A stretch of DNA of 64,000 nucleotides, taken from positions 682,001-746,000 of the forward strand of contig NZ_BAAAFH010000003.1 of the NCBI RefSeq assembly GCF_039523435.1, written 5' to 3'. The translations under genes were made by a program, and so were the position numbers. Positions within the stretch are counted from its first letter, which is position 1, and every line of letters starts with the position of its first letter. Shown here piece after piece: positions 53,047 through 60,820 of this stretch. Under the pieces are notes generated by a model, which saw nothing but the letters and a program-made list of their open reading frames with translations, ran no database searches and had not been told where the DNA came from. Source of the DNA: Wandonia haliotis. GTDB taxonomy: Bacteria; Bacteroidota; Bacteroidia; Flavobacteriales_D; Crocinitomicaceae.

Positions 53047-53722
53047 GACTTGTATAGTAACTATCATATTATCTTATAGTTTCTCAAACTCTTTTGTATT
53101 TGGGCAATGTGGTGTTTTGATTGATTCAATCAATATTCATGTATTTAGTAATTCCGATTTAGGATTCGATTCCGTTTGCAATCGGGGAGTGACGTTTGAT
53201 CAGGTAGGTGAATCGCTCAGTGTCCTTCCTTCAGACTATATCCAGTTTCAAAAAAAATTAATTCCTGACCGAATTTTCGCTGATTATTCATACTTAGACT
53301 CCATTGTAAGGGTTTCCGAAGGAGAATCGTGTTTTGATTTGAAAATTTTAGTGATTGATTCTTTAGAAAAAAATGGGAATTTGTCTTTGATTGATAAAAA
53401 TGGCAAATTAAGAAGTGTGTATCAGTATTCGATGGGACACTGCCTTTTTATGCTTTTTTATAATGAAAATGAAGAGTTAATTAGACAGATATGCTTTGTA
53501 GAAAAAGAAAACATAATAGACACGTGGTTTTATCAATCCAAAGTCATAAGGATTTCGTTCCCTCTTAACGACGGGTTTGTGTTAAAAGAGTATTACCCGA
53601 ATGGAAAACCATTTCTAGAATATTACTACAATAGTTCGGGGCATTTTTTTGAAGGATATAAGTACAGTAAATCCGGTGAACTTACACTCGTGAAATTATC
53701 AAACAGAGGGAAGACTAGATAG
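53033..53722 (+). CDS. Exported MORN/YwqK-like protein, orphan immunity candidate
   Basis: 229-aa exported protein (signal segment KTCIVTIILSYSFSNSFVFG, cleavage before QCGV). The C-terminal half has short strand repeats of the MORN/YwqK type: YSMGHCLFMLFYNENEELIR, FVLKEYYPNGKPFLEYYYNS, GHFFEGYKYSKSGELTLV. YwqK-like proteins often act as antitoxins or immunity proteins next to polymorphic toxins. No toxin directly precedes it, so its partner has probably been lost. Confidence 0.6.
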   Translation: MGVIKTCIVTIILSYSFSNSFVFGQCGVLIDSINIHVFSNSDLGFDSVCNRGVTFDQVGESLSVLPSDYIQFQKKLIPDRIFADYSYLDSIVRVSEGESCFDLKILVIDSLEKNGNLSLIDKNGKLRSVYQYSMGHCLFMLFYNENEELIRQICFVEKENIIDTWFYQSKVIRISFPLNDGFVLKEYYPNGKPFLEYYYNSSGHFFEGYKYSKSGELTLVKLSNRGKTR

Positions 53723-53807
53723 TCAACGAATACGAAATGGAAAATTATTCACAGGGAATTACTAATTTGAATAACGTGATTAGTTTAATCAATAATAACA
53801 GTAAATT

Positions 53808-54284
53808 ATGAATGCTTTAAATGTGTTAGTATTGGTTGTTTCAGGATTTGTATTAACAATACAGGGTAAGAAAAAGGAGGACTGTTATTTCAGTCGGATG
53901 AAACAAGGTATGTTTGTTGATTATTATCAAAATAAAGAAGGTATTGAGGTATATGATATTTGTAATAATGAACTTTGTATTACAATGGAGATATACCCTA
54001 ATGGTCAACCAAAACGGGTGATTTTTGAAAAGGAAATTAGTCCTGAATGTGATGAAATAAATACCATCATTCCTACAGGAACAGTTTTATTTGATGATAA
54101 TGGGTTCTATAACTATTCACAGTCGTATCCACTGGAATATTATGAATCTGGGAAATTTAAAAAAAGGCTTGTAGACCAAGAAAATTCAAAATACTATAAA
54201 TATATTTCATTTGGTCCAGAAGGAGACACGTTAAATGTTCAGTATGTAAATAAAGAGGATTATCGTCCCAAGGAATGGGAATAG
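53808..54284 (+). CDS. Small exported YwqK-like protein, orphan immunity candidate
   Basis: 158-aa protein with a short hydrophobic N-terminus (ALNVLVLVVSGFVLTIQ) that could be a signal peptide or anchor. Strand repeats with LCITMEIYPNGQPKRVIFEK and SYPLEYYESGKFKKRLVDQE resemble YwqK/MORN units. Third in a row of such genes (53033, 53808, 54321). Function inferred from context only. Confidence 0.55.
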   Translation: MNALNVLVLVVSGFVLTIQGKKKEDCYFSRMKQGMFVDYYQNKEGIEVYDICNNELCITMEIYPNGQPKRVIFEKEISPECDEINTIIPTGTVLFDDNGFYNYSQSYPLEYYESGKFKKRLVDQENSKYYKYISFGPEGDTLNVQYVNKEDYRPKEWE

Positions 54285-54320
54285 CTAAGGCAAGAATTTT
54301 AAATCATCAAGACCTAAACC

Positions 54321-54797
54321 ATGCTATTAAAATACATACTCGCCATCTGTATCCTGATAATAGGATTCTCTGCCAGAAGTAATTCCTTAACAGATAAACC
54401 ACTATCTGCGTTACAGGATACTACTCAGAAGTATGGTGTGTTTTTGAACCCAAAAAATCATCGAGTTCAGGAAATCGTCTTTGGAAATGATTCAAACTTA
54501 CACCAACAGTCTTTTTTGAATGGGAAATTGTACAGGGTCAGAATATTCGAAGATGAAAAAAAATTGTCAAAAGAGTTCTTCTTTTTGAAAAATGGCCGCT
54601 TGAGTGAAGTACGGTACTACAAGGATGGGAAACTTTCAGGTAACCATGTGGTATTTAGGAATTCTGGAAAGATAAGAATAGTCTATAAATATGTTGATGG
54701 TACTCTGGAGGATTATATCAAGTTTACATCAAAGGGAGAGCCTATTGGCGATGAAAATATAATTATTGACATACCAGGCGTTAATTACTTGGATTGA
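54321..54797 (+). CDS. Exported YwqK/MORN-like protein, intact copy
   Basis: 158-aa exported protein; signal peptide around LAICILIIGFSARSNS. Repeats VQEIVFGNDSNLHQQSFLNG, GRLSEVRYYKDGKLSGNHVV, KIRIVYKYVDGTLEDYIKF fit the YwqK antitoxin family. It is the intact version of the frameshifted gene at 52488. The duplicated block shows that immunity-type genes were copied inside this array. Just downstream are two IS1-type ends and the 77-bp repeat. Confidence 0.65.
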   Translation: MLLKYILAICILIIGFSARSNSLTDKPLSALQDTTQKYGVFLNPKNHRVQEIVFGNDSNLHQQSFLNGKLYRVRIFEDEKKLSKEFFFLKNGRLSEVRYYKDGKLSGNHVVFRNSGKIRIVYKYVDGTLEDYIKFTSKGEPIGDENIIIDIPGVNYLD

Positions 54798-54798
54798 T

Positions 54799-54832
54799 GG
54801 TCGTGTACCCGATTAGGTAGTGTCTCAAACTA
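54799..54832 (+). repeat. Two stacked IS1-type ends
   Basis: GGTCGTGTACCCGATTA (54799-54815; same 17 bp at 56992-57008) followed directly by GGTAGTGTCTCAAACTA (54816-54832). Both begin like IS1-type ends, in the same orientation. Confidence 0.65.
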
Positions 54833-54836
54833 GGTA

Positions 54837-54913
54837 GGGTAGTGGGTCGCGTCTCAAACTATCACCTGACGGTAAAAAGTATATATAACTTATTGAAAAA
54901 TAATAGATAGAAA
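54837..54913 (+). repeat. 77-bp direct repeat, copy 2
   Basis: Matches 49141-49217 with scattered substitutions (for example GGGTCGCGTCTC for GGGTAGTGTCTC). Lies at the boundary between the immunity-gene block and orphan RHS cassette 2. Confidence 0.8.
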
Positions 54914-54927
54914 AATCAATTTGTATT

Positions 54928-54966
54928 GAAGCGAGTGGATGTCTATATCGACTCGCTTCTTTTTTG
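54928..54966 (+). terminator. Terminator at the left edge of RHS cassette 2
   Basis: GAAGCGAGT (54928-54936) pairs with ACTCGCTTC (54951-54959) and is followed by a T-run; RHS homology starts 11 bp later at about 54977. Any transcript from the immunity block would stop before the RHS fragment. Confidence 0.8.
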
Positions 54967-54976
54967 TGTAAATAGG

Positions 54977-56543
54977 ACTGCGGGAAGTCTGGGAGATGAT
55001 CTGGACAACCAGAGTGCAGATAACTATACGTATGATGCCATCGGGCAGTTGATTTCCGATGAGCAGGAGGAGATTGAAGAAATCGTATGGACGGTTACGG
55101 GCAAAGTAGCAGAAATCCGCAGGAAAGCTACCTCGACCAAACCGGATCTGTTCTTCACGTATGATGCGCTGGGTCGACGGATTCGTAAAGAAGTTCGTCC
55201 CCGCAACGGATCGGGATGGATGTCGATCAGGGATTGGGTATCGACATTGTACACGTATGACGGACAGGGGAATGTGATGGCGGTGTACGAACTGAAAATG
55301 AGNNNNNNNNNNTCTGTATGGTAGTTCACGTCTGGGAATGATTAAAGACTACCGACATATTGGAGGACGAACGTATTCTACCTCGGGACCGGGAGGAGGA
55401 GCGCCTCCGGCTATGACGTACTACTCGTGGGATGGTGTTCCCAAAGAGACGCGTGGCGATAAGTTCTTTGAATTGAGTAATCACCTGGGGAATGTTTTAG
55501 CCGTTGTCACCGACCGGAAGTTACCAGTGGATGACGGTTTAGGAGCTATTGCGTATTATCAGCCGGATGTAGTGAGTTATTCGGATTATTATCCGTTTGG
55601 GATGCCTATGCCTGGGCGTAACGCCAATAGTGGAGACTGCCGTTACGGTTGGAATACACAAGAGTCTGTAGATGAGATTTCAGGCGTTAAAAACCACTAT
55701 ACAGCACCCTATTGGGAATATGACCCAAGAGTAGTTATGCGTTGGAACACCGACCCAAAACCAAATCCGTCAATTAGTCCCTATGCGATTGTTCAGGGCA
55801 ACCCGATTTGGTATAGCGACCCATTAGGCGATACGGTTAAAGTTTCTTTTAGAAGTGGATTTTTAGGATTAGGAAAAAAGCAAACTTTAAATTACGAAGG
55901 AGGTAGTTTGTTTAACGCTGATGGTTCTGCCTATGCAGGTAAAACAAGAGGTTTTTTAAAACAATCATTAAATGCCTTGAATGATATTCGCAGCACCAGA
56001 GAGGGGGGAACAATGTTAGAGGAATTAGAAAGCTCTGAAAATGTATTTACTCTTGAACATTCAAAAAACAATCCAAGCGGAAATAGAAACGAATTTGTAG
56101 CATCAGACAGATTTAAAGCCCATGGAAATCAGTATGCTACTGACCCTGACGGTGCTGCCGCATATTCGCATTATCAATCTATTGGAACAGACTTTACAGG
56201 CGGCTCAGGCGGCACAATATATTGGAATCCAGGAGGAGGAACTTCTGTTCCTGAACAGGGAGGGAATTTTGCAAATAGACCGTCAGTATTTTTAGGACAC
56301 GAGATGTTTCACAGTTTAGATGCCAATAGAGGTTTATTCGATTCCCGAACGCATTTAGGAATTTCACGAAATGAGTGGCAAGCTGTTTATCGTGAAAATG
56401 TTTTGAGGCAACAAATGGGCTTGCCACTAAGGACACATTACAAGTCTTCATATAACCCAAGTACGGGGGAAAGAAAGGGTTTGCCCCCTTATATGCTAAC
56501 TTCTGGCAGTTCTCCTATTTTACCAAGTTGGTATAAACCATAA
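54977..56543 (+). CDS. Orphan RHS cassette 2: core fragment with M91-type metallopeptidase tip
   Basis: RHS homology begins inside the codons for AGSLGDDLDNQS, so the fragment has no start of its own that I trust. An N-run (55303-55312) splits it; the frames before and after differ only because the gap size is a placeholder (the other copies have about 50 bp there). The part from 55338 gives 401 aa: core to SDYYPFGM, then a diverged end (YDPRVVMRWNTDPKPNPSIS) and the tip. The tip has GGTIYWNPGGG, GHEMFHSLDANRG (zinc site HEMFH at 56298) and EWQAVYRENVLRQQMGLPLR, the layout of M91/NleD-like effector peptidases. A lipoprotein gene follows at once. Confidence 0.78.
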
Positions 56544-56554
56544 TGAGGGCAAAA

Positions 56555-56983
56555 ATGAAACGTAGTATACTCATCATAAGTCTTATTTTTGCCGCTTGTG
56601 CTGTAAATCGTGAATTTAGAGTTACAAAATTTGGTTACTATAAAATTGAAGTCCCGAACGGATACCTTAATCACTTAGTAATATCAGGAAATCACGGAAA
56701 AGAACAGCAGTATTGGTATAATGACTCTACATTATTTTATTTTAGTAATGAAACTGGAATAACTACACCCAACTATGAAAATATCAGTAAAAATGAAGAA
56801 ACAAGGAGCATAAGAACCAAAGCGATACTTGAAAATGACACATTTTATTTAGAAGGGAAAGACGATAAAAATCTCTTTTGGAAGGAATGTTTTTATAGAG
56901 ATATTACGATAGGATATATGAATGTTCCCAATGAGAAAAAAGAAATTTTTGATAAAGTAATAAGCAGCTTACGGAAAAAGTAA
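56555..56983 (+). CDS. Lipoprotein, candidate immunity for the M91 tip
   Basis: From the ATG at 56555 it starts MKRSILIISLIFAAC, a short signal peptide with lipobox Cys15; an in-frame ATG at 56543 overlaps the toxin stop (TAATG) and may be the real start, coupling translation. The mature 130 residues are strand-rich with many aromatic residues and no family I know. A lipid-anchored immunity protein fits a toxin met in the periplasm. Confidence 0.65.
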   Translation: MKRSILIISLIFAACAVNREFRVTKFGYYKIEVPNGYLNHLVISGNHGKEQQYWYNDSTLFYFSNETGITTPNYENISKNEETRSIRTKAILENDTFYLEGKDDKNLFWKECFYRDITIGYMNVPNEKKEIFDKVISSLRKK

Positions 56984-57027
56984 ATCAAAAGGGTCGTGTA
57001 CCCGATTATCTGCTATTTTTATTTGTA

Positions 57028-57075
57028 GGTAGTGTATCAAACTTGCACTTATGTTTATTTTACAGGTGTAATTTA
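57028..57075 (+). repeat. IS1-type end fused to RHS cassette 3
   Basis: GGTAGTGTATCAAACTTGCA... is a variant of the 49218 and 62703 repeats; RHS sequence (TACTATATTAGTGAGATCAA) starts at its end. The 17-bp GTGTACCCGATTA repeat lies just upstream (56992-57008). Confidence 0.7.
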
Positions 57076-58178
57076 CTATATTAGTGAGATCAACCTATAC
57101 GGAAGCGCACGACTGGGAATGATTAAAGACTACCTAGATATTGGAGGACGAACGTATTCTACCTCGGGGACGGGAGGAGGAACGCCTCCGGCTATGACGT
57201 ACTACTCGTGGGATGGTGTTCCCAAAGAGACGCGGGGAGAAAAGTTCTTTGAATTAAGTAATCACTTGGGAAATGTCCTTTCGGTGGTTTCTGACCGGAA
57301 GTTACCAGTGGATGATGGTTTGAGCTATTGCGTATTATTAGCCGGATGTGGTGAGTTATTCGGATTATTATCCGTTTGGGATTCAGATGCCAGGGCGGGA
57401 GTATCGTCAGGGGTTCAACGGTATGGAAAAAGACGATGAAATTAGAGGTGAGGGTAATAGTTATGATTTTGGAAATAGAATGTACAACCCAAGAATTGGA
57501 AGCTTTTTAAGCTTAGATAAATTTGAATCAAAATTTCCAAATCAATCCCCATACTCTTTTGCTGCAAACACCCCGATTTGGGCGATTGATAATAATGGGG
57601 ATAGTGTATGGGGTTATTCTGAGACAATCCCAGCGACAGGTGGTGTCGGTATGCATTTATTTATGCGAGTAAAAACAACCGATCGAGATATTATAATCGA
57701 GTTATATGGTCCTGAGAACTCTAATGGGAAAGGAGGTCCACAAGTCAATGACTACAACCCTGGGGCAATGAATCGTGACAACGTAATTTACCATCAAGTT
57801 TTTGAATCTATTAGCAATGATGATGATGCATTTGAAAATAAACTTATTGCTTATGCTGAGTATATTGAAGCGCACAATATCTTAGATGCGAATAATAATG
57901 TTATTGATAATACTTTATTACCCAAGTATGATATGTTTAATAATAATTCAAATGGTTACGTATGCGCATTAATAGAATATGCAGGAGGGAACTTAGGTGA
58001 TGCTAGTGGTGGTTTTACAATGCCATCCAATCCTTTTGGATCCGTTTATCAAAATACGCACCTTTTTGGAGCTAGTTGGAAGGATTTACAATCAATTTTT
58101 GAAATCCTTTGTTCTGAATTCGGGGTAGATGAGTATTATAATAACACCTACGGAATGTCAAAACAACAATTCCAATAG
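57072..58178 (+). pseudogene. Orphan RHS cassette 3: frameshifted core with intact unknown tip
   Basis: The core part matches the other copies until about 57320, where GGTTTAGGAGCT has lost two bases (GGTTTGAGCT), so the frame breaks; 17 bp later the glutamine codon of YYQPDVV is TAG (57339-57341). The second frame (57348-58178, 276 aa) is intact from VSYSDYYPFG through RMYNPRIGSFLSLDKF and the tip. The tip has HLFMRVKTTDRDIIIELYGP and SNGYVCALIEYAGGN, perhaps a papain- or NlpC-like cysteine site, but I cannot assign it. No immunity gene follows on this strand. Confidence 0.7.
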
Positions 58179-58184
58179 GGTGTT

Positions 58185-58307
58185 ATGCCTACCGTTATGG
58201 AAAACAAAAGCGCACCAGCTGATAAAACATATGTTAACAGAACGAAAGTGACAGGAAGTCCACCTAAAGAACGTGCACAGAAAAAATCGGCAGAAAATAA
58301 TCTTTAA
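58185..58307 (+). other. 40-codon open frame, possible tail remnant
   Basis: MPTVMENKSAPADKTYVNRT followed by 20 more codons ending in NNL. Lys/Pro-rich, no homology recognised. Its first bases in another frame read AYRYGKQK, similar to the YRYGFQG stretch of RHS cores, so it is probably recombination debris. Confidence 0.3.
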
Positions 58308-58314
58308 GTATTTA

Positions 58315-58869
58315 TTATTTACGTTGTAATCTTAGGCTTAGAGAGCCTAAGATTACAAATATACCGAGCATTGTATACATCAAAATATTTAATAAATACT
58401 TATATTTGTTAAATATAAACACTCCAACAGATGCTCCTCCTCCAGTTACATCAATAGTTACATTAAAATGAGTTCCTATTAATTTTTCATGTAAAGATTT
58501 TGATTTTATTCGTAAAATATACGTTTTCCCCTTTTTTCCTTCAAAGTATAAAGTAGTGGTTTCTATTTGATTTAAATTGATAATATCTTTTTGAAGAATA
58601 TTTCGTTTTTCATCTAGTAGTTCGACAAGTATCGTACTGTTTATTTTGTCAAATTCATTATCTATGTCTTTATGTTTAATAAAAAACCTACATGCATAAC
58701 CATAATTAATGTTAACATCGAATTGCTCCTCTAACAGTAGCTCCTCTCTCAATGTGAAATTTTTACTCAAAGCTTTCGTTGTATCAGTACTACTTGATAT
58801 CTCTGTATACATTACTATAGCTATAAATAAACTAATGAAAGCACCTATTATTAGTATCTTTCTATTCAT
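58315..58869 (-). CDS. Membrane protein of unknown function
   Basis: 184-aa protein with one N-terminal helix (KILIIGAFISLFIAIVMYT) and one C-terminal helix (NILMYTMLGIFVILGSLSL), the middle of about 120 residues being beta-rich and probably periplasmic (ending VTIDVTGGGASVGVFIF). I do not recognise the family. It is on the minus strand, opposite to the RHS cassettes, behind two decayed genes of the same direction, so it is the last survivor of a small older operon. An immunity role is possible but unsupported. Confidence 0.6.
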   Translation of the reverse strand: MNRKILIIGAFISLFIAIVMYTEISSSTDTTKALSKNFTLREELLLEEQFDVNINYGYACRFFIKHKDIDNEFDKINSTILVELLDEKRNILQKDIINLNQIETTTLYFEGKKGKTYILRIKSKSLHEKLIGTHFNVTIDVTGGGASVGVFIFNKYKYLLNILMYTMLGIFVILGSLSLRLQRK

Positions 58870-58893
58870 TGTAAAATTTTATTTTTGGAAAGT

Positions 58894-59147
58894 TTATAAA
58901 TCATCTACACCAGAATCTCCTCCACTACCATTGTCTTTTGTGTCTTCGCTATTTACCTCCTCCAGGCTTAGGTGTTGTTCTTGGTTTTAACTCATAGGAT
59001 TTTCTATGTTCTTCTTGTTGCTGAAAACTTTCTCCAACTCCACTATTACCTGTTTTTCGGTGCTGATCTTGGTGATATTTTTGGAGGGTTTTGATTTGTT
59101 CTGAGAGTACTCCCTCCACTCTTGTTTTTGTTTCTTTCGTCACTCAT
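58894..59147 (-). pseudogene. Small charged protein broken by two frameshifts
   Basis: Starting at ATG 59147, the three minus-strand frames give pieces that join well: MSDERNKNKSGGSTLRTNQN...SAPK, then TGNSGVGESFQQQEEHRKSY...PKPGG, then EEVNSEDTKDNGSGGDSGVD ending at 58894. Shifts lie in an A-run near 59050 and a GGAGGAGG run near 58965. The ATG is 3 bp after the stop of the membrane pseudogene upstream. Confidence 0.45.
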
Positions 59148-59150
59148 AAT

Positions 59151-59465
59151 TTAGATGTTTTGATTGATAAAATAAATTAATAATAAAGCTCCTACTAATA
59201 TAGCGATGATGCTCAATATGTTTAAAAAACGAATTGGATAGTTCCACCAAATTAGTTTACAATTGTACAGCTCATCTTCTAAGTGTTGATTTTTGTATGC
59301 TCATCGACAAGCTTGTATGACAATAAATTGTGAAATTAAGCTTATGAAAATCACAGAAGAGAAAATTACCCACGAGCCAATAAGTGAACTTTTATGTGTT
59401 GCTTCCGCAAAATTAGGTACTATATCTTTGATAAAAACAAAAGAAAACCCCAGCGCTCCGGATAG
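59151..59465 (-). pseudogene. Truncated membrane protein with in-frame TGA
   Basis: Minus-strand frame open from the IS1-type end at 59460-59465: SGALGFSFVFIKDIVPNFAE, then helix LIGSWVIFSSVIFISLISQF, IQACR, TGA (59301-59303), then AYKNQHLEDELYNCKLIWW and helix LNILSIIAILVGALLLIYF. One base change (TGG to TGA) explains the stop. The N-terminus is cut off at the IS end, so insertion probably killed this gene. Confidence 0.6.
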
Positions 59466-59474
59466 TGTATCAAA
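59460..59474 (+). repeat. IS1-type end left of the second transposase
   Basis: GGATAGTGTATCAAA, a degenerate version of GGTAGTGTATCAAAC; the transposase remnant begins just after it and the minus-strand membrane gene ends at it. Confidence 0.6.
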
Positions 59475-59481
59475 TGTGTTG

Positions 59482-60140
59482 ATGGAAAATTAACCTGTTC
59501 ACTTTGTAGTGATTATGTGGTTAAAATGGGGGATTCATTTGGAAATCAACGCTATAAATGCAAAAGGTGTGATTACGTGTATTGGAGTATCGATACAAAA
59601 GCTATCAATCAGCGATTAATTCGCAAATCGTACTCCACACAAATGAAGGATGTGGTATACGAAGTATTGCTAGAATCTTAAACATTTCTCCAACTACGGT
59701 TATCAGTAGAATCCTAAAAATTTCAGCGGGTTTAAAGCGGCCTTATCCCATTGTAAAAGGCAACTGTTACGAAGTAGACGAATTATTCACCTATGTTGGT
59801 CAAAAAAAGAATCGAATTTGCGTTTGCTATTCGTTAGAACCTAAAAGTGAAACAATCATCGATGTTGTTGTAGGGAGAAGAAATAAAACGACACTTCGAA
59901 AAGTAACTGAAACACTTGTTTTATCAGATGCACAGCGTATTACAACCGATAAACTGAATAGTTATAAAGACCTGATTCCTAATAAAATTCATTCTACGAA
60001 ATTACGAGGGATATAATCATATCGAGCGAAAAGAATTAACGCTGCGAACCCATCTGAATCGTCTGAATCGCAGAACGATTGCTTATAGTAAATCAATGGT
60101 CATGCTTTTGGCTGTGGTGAGAATTTATTTTTGGTGCTAA
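59482..60140 (+). pseudogene. IS1-family transposase, frameshifted
   Basis: Related to the 49399 transposase. The zinc-finger part (LTCSLCSDYVV, YKCKRCDYVYW) is out of frame with its ATG and with the main body; the body (59582-60016) has CGIRSIARILNISPTTVISR, YEVDELFTYVGQKK and TTDKLNSYKDL, then one extra base in GGGATATAATCA near 60010 shifts it before the catalytic Glu segment (HIERKELTLRTHLNRLNRR, visible in another frame). At least three frame breaks: non-functional. Confidence 0.85.
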
Positions 60141-60172
60141 CTGATGAAAAATAACCCGTATTTTCTTCATGA

Positions 60173-60346
60173 AAAAACAGGTTGACAACCCTATTTTTCA
60201 ATGGATTTTGCTTATTTTTATTCTGCAAAACAGGAAGGTTTGAAGCATTTTCCAACGCCACAGGTAATAAACATTCAGCAAGTGATATTAAAAAGAGTTT
60301 TAAATCAGGTCAACGATGGGATTTTATATTAATAGGTGGAAATTAA
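60173..60346 (+). pseudogene. C-terminal tail of a lost toxin tip
   Basis: Open frame without start after the IS1 remnant, ending TGRFEAFSNATGNKHSASDI then KKSFKSGQRWDFILIGGN at a TAA (60344-60346). The last bases overlap the ATG of the lipoprotein gene at 60316, as toxin and immunity genes do elsewhere here. I read it as the end of a toxin whose RHS part was removed by the IS. Confidence 0.45.
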
Positions 60347-60765
60347 TTTGTTTAGTACTCTTACCAGTTGTGTTATATTCATGTGCGATTGTTTCACAAA
60401 AGGAGAAGACTGTAATACGGCAAGGGTATTATTTCATTGTTCAAATAAATTCAATCAATAAGGATACTATTTCTTTTTATACGGTTGATATATATACTCC
60501 TTTTAAAATAGTTGATTTAGACATATATGATAATGACGGAAATTTAATTAGTTCCTCAGAAAAATTCTTGAGATTATGTGAAAGAAATTACAATCAGGGA
60601 TATCTCAAAGGTTTGGATAAAAAAAATATCGGAGAAATTTTAATATTATCAATAAATCCATCATCAGGTATAAGTGATGATGGATTTATTATATTTAACA
60701 AGGTAGAAAATCAGTCAAGTATAAATTTATCGAATTTCTATGTTTTCCCTAAAAACTGTTATTAA
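60316..60765 (+). CDS. Lipoprotein, orphan immunity candidate
   Basis: 149-aa lipoprotein: signal ICLVLLPVVLYSC with lipobox Cys23. Mature part strand-rich (YYFIVQINSINKDTISFYTV, IVDLDIYDNDGNLISSSEKF), no known family. The remains of its probable toxin overlap its start, so it now stands without a partner. An IS1-type end fused to RHS cassette 4 begins 21 bp after the stop. Confidence 0.6.
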   Translation: MGFYINRWKLICLVLLPVVLYSCAIVSQKEKTVIRQGYYFIVQINSINKDTISFYTVDIYTPFKIVDLDIYDNDGNLISSSEKFLRLCERNYNQGYLKGLDKKNIGEILILSINPSSGISDDGFIIFNKVENQSSINLSNFYVFPKNCY

Positions 60766-60786
60766 GTATAATATTAAAGATTTTGG

Positions 60787-60815
60787 GGTAGTGTCTCAAA
60801 CTATCACCTGACGAC
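60787..60815 (+). repeat. IS1-type end fused to RHS cassette 4 at ACGAC
   Basis: GGTAGTGTCTCAAACTATCA CCTG then ACGAC, the five bases shared by the IS-side sequence (CTGACGACAAAAAG at 49171) and by RHS (GCGCACGACTGGGAATG). The same join occurs at 62752-62780. Confidence 0.75.
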
Positions 60816-60820
60816 TGAGA

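Noticed and set aside
59293..59493. 66-codon plus-strand frame before the second transposase
   Set aside because: The opposite strand gives a much better membrane-protein reading of the same bases, and the frame runs into the IS end.
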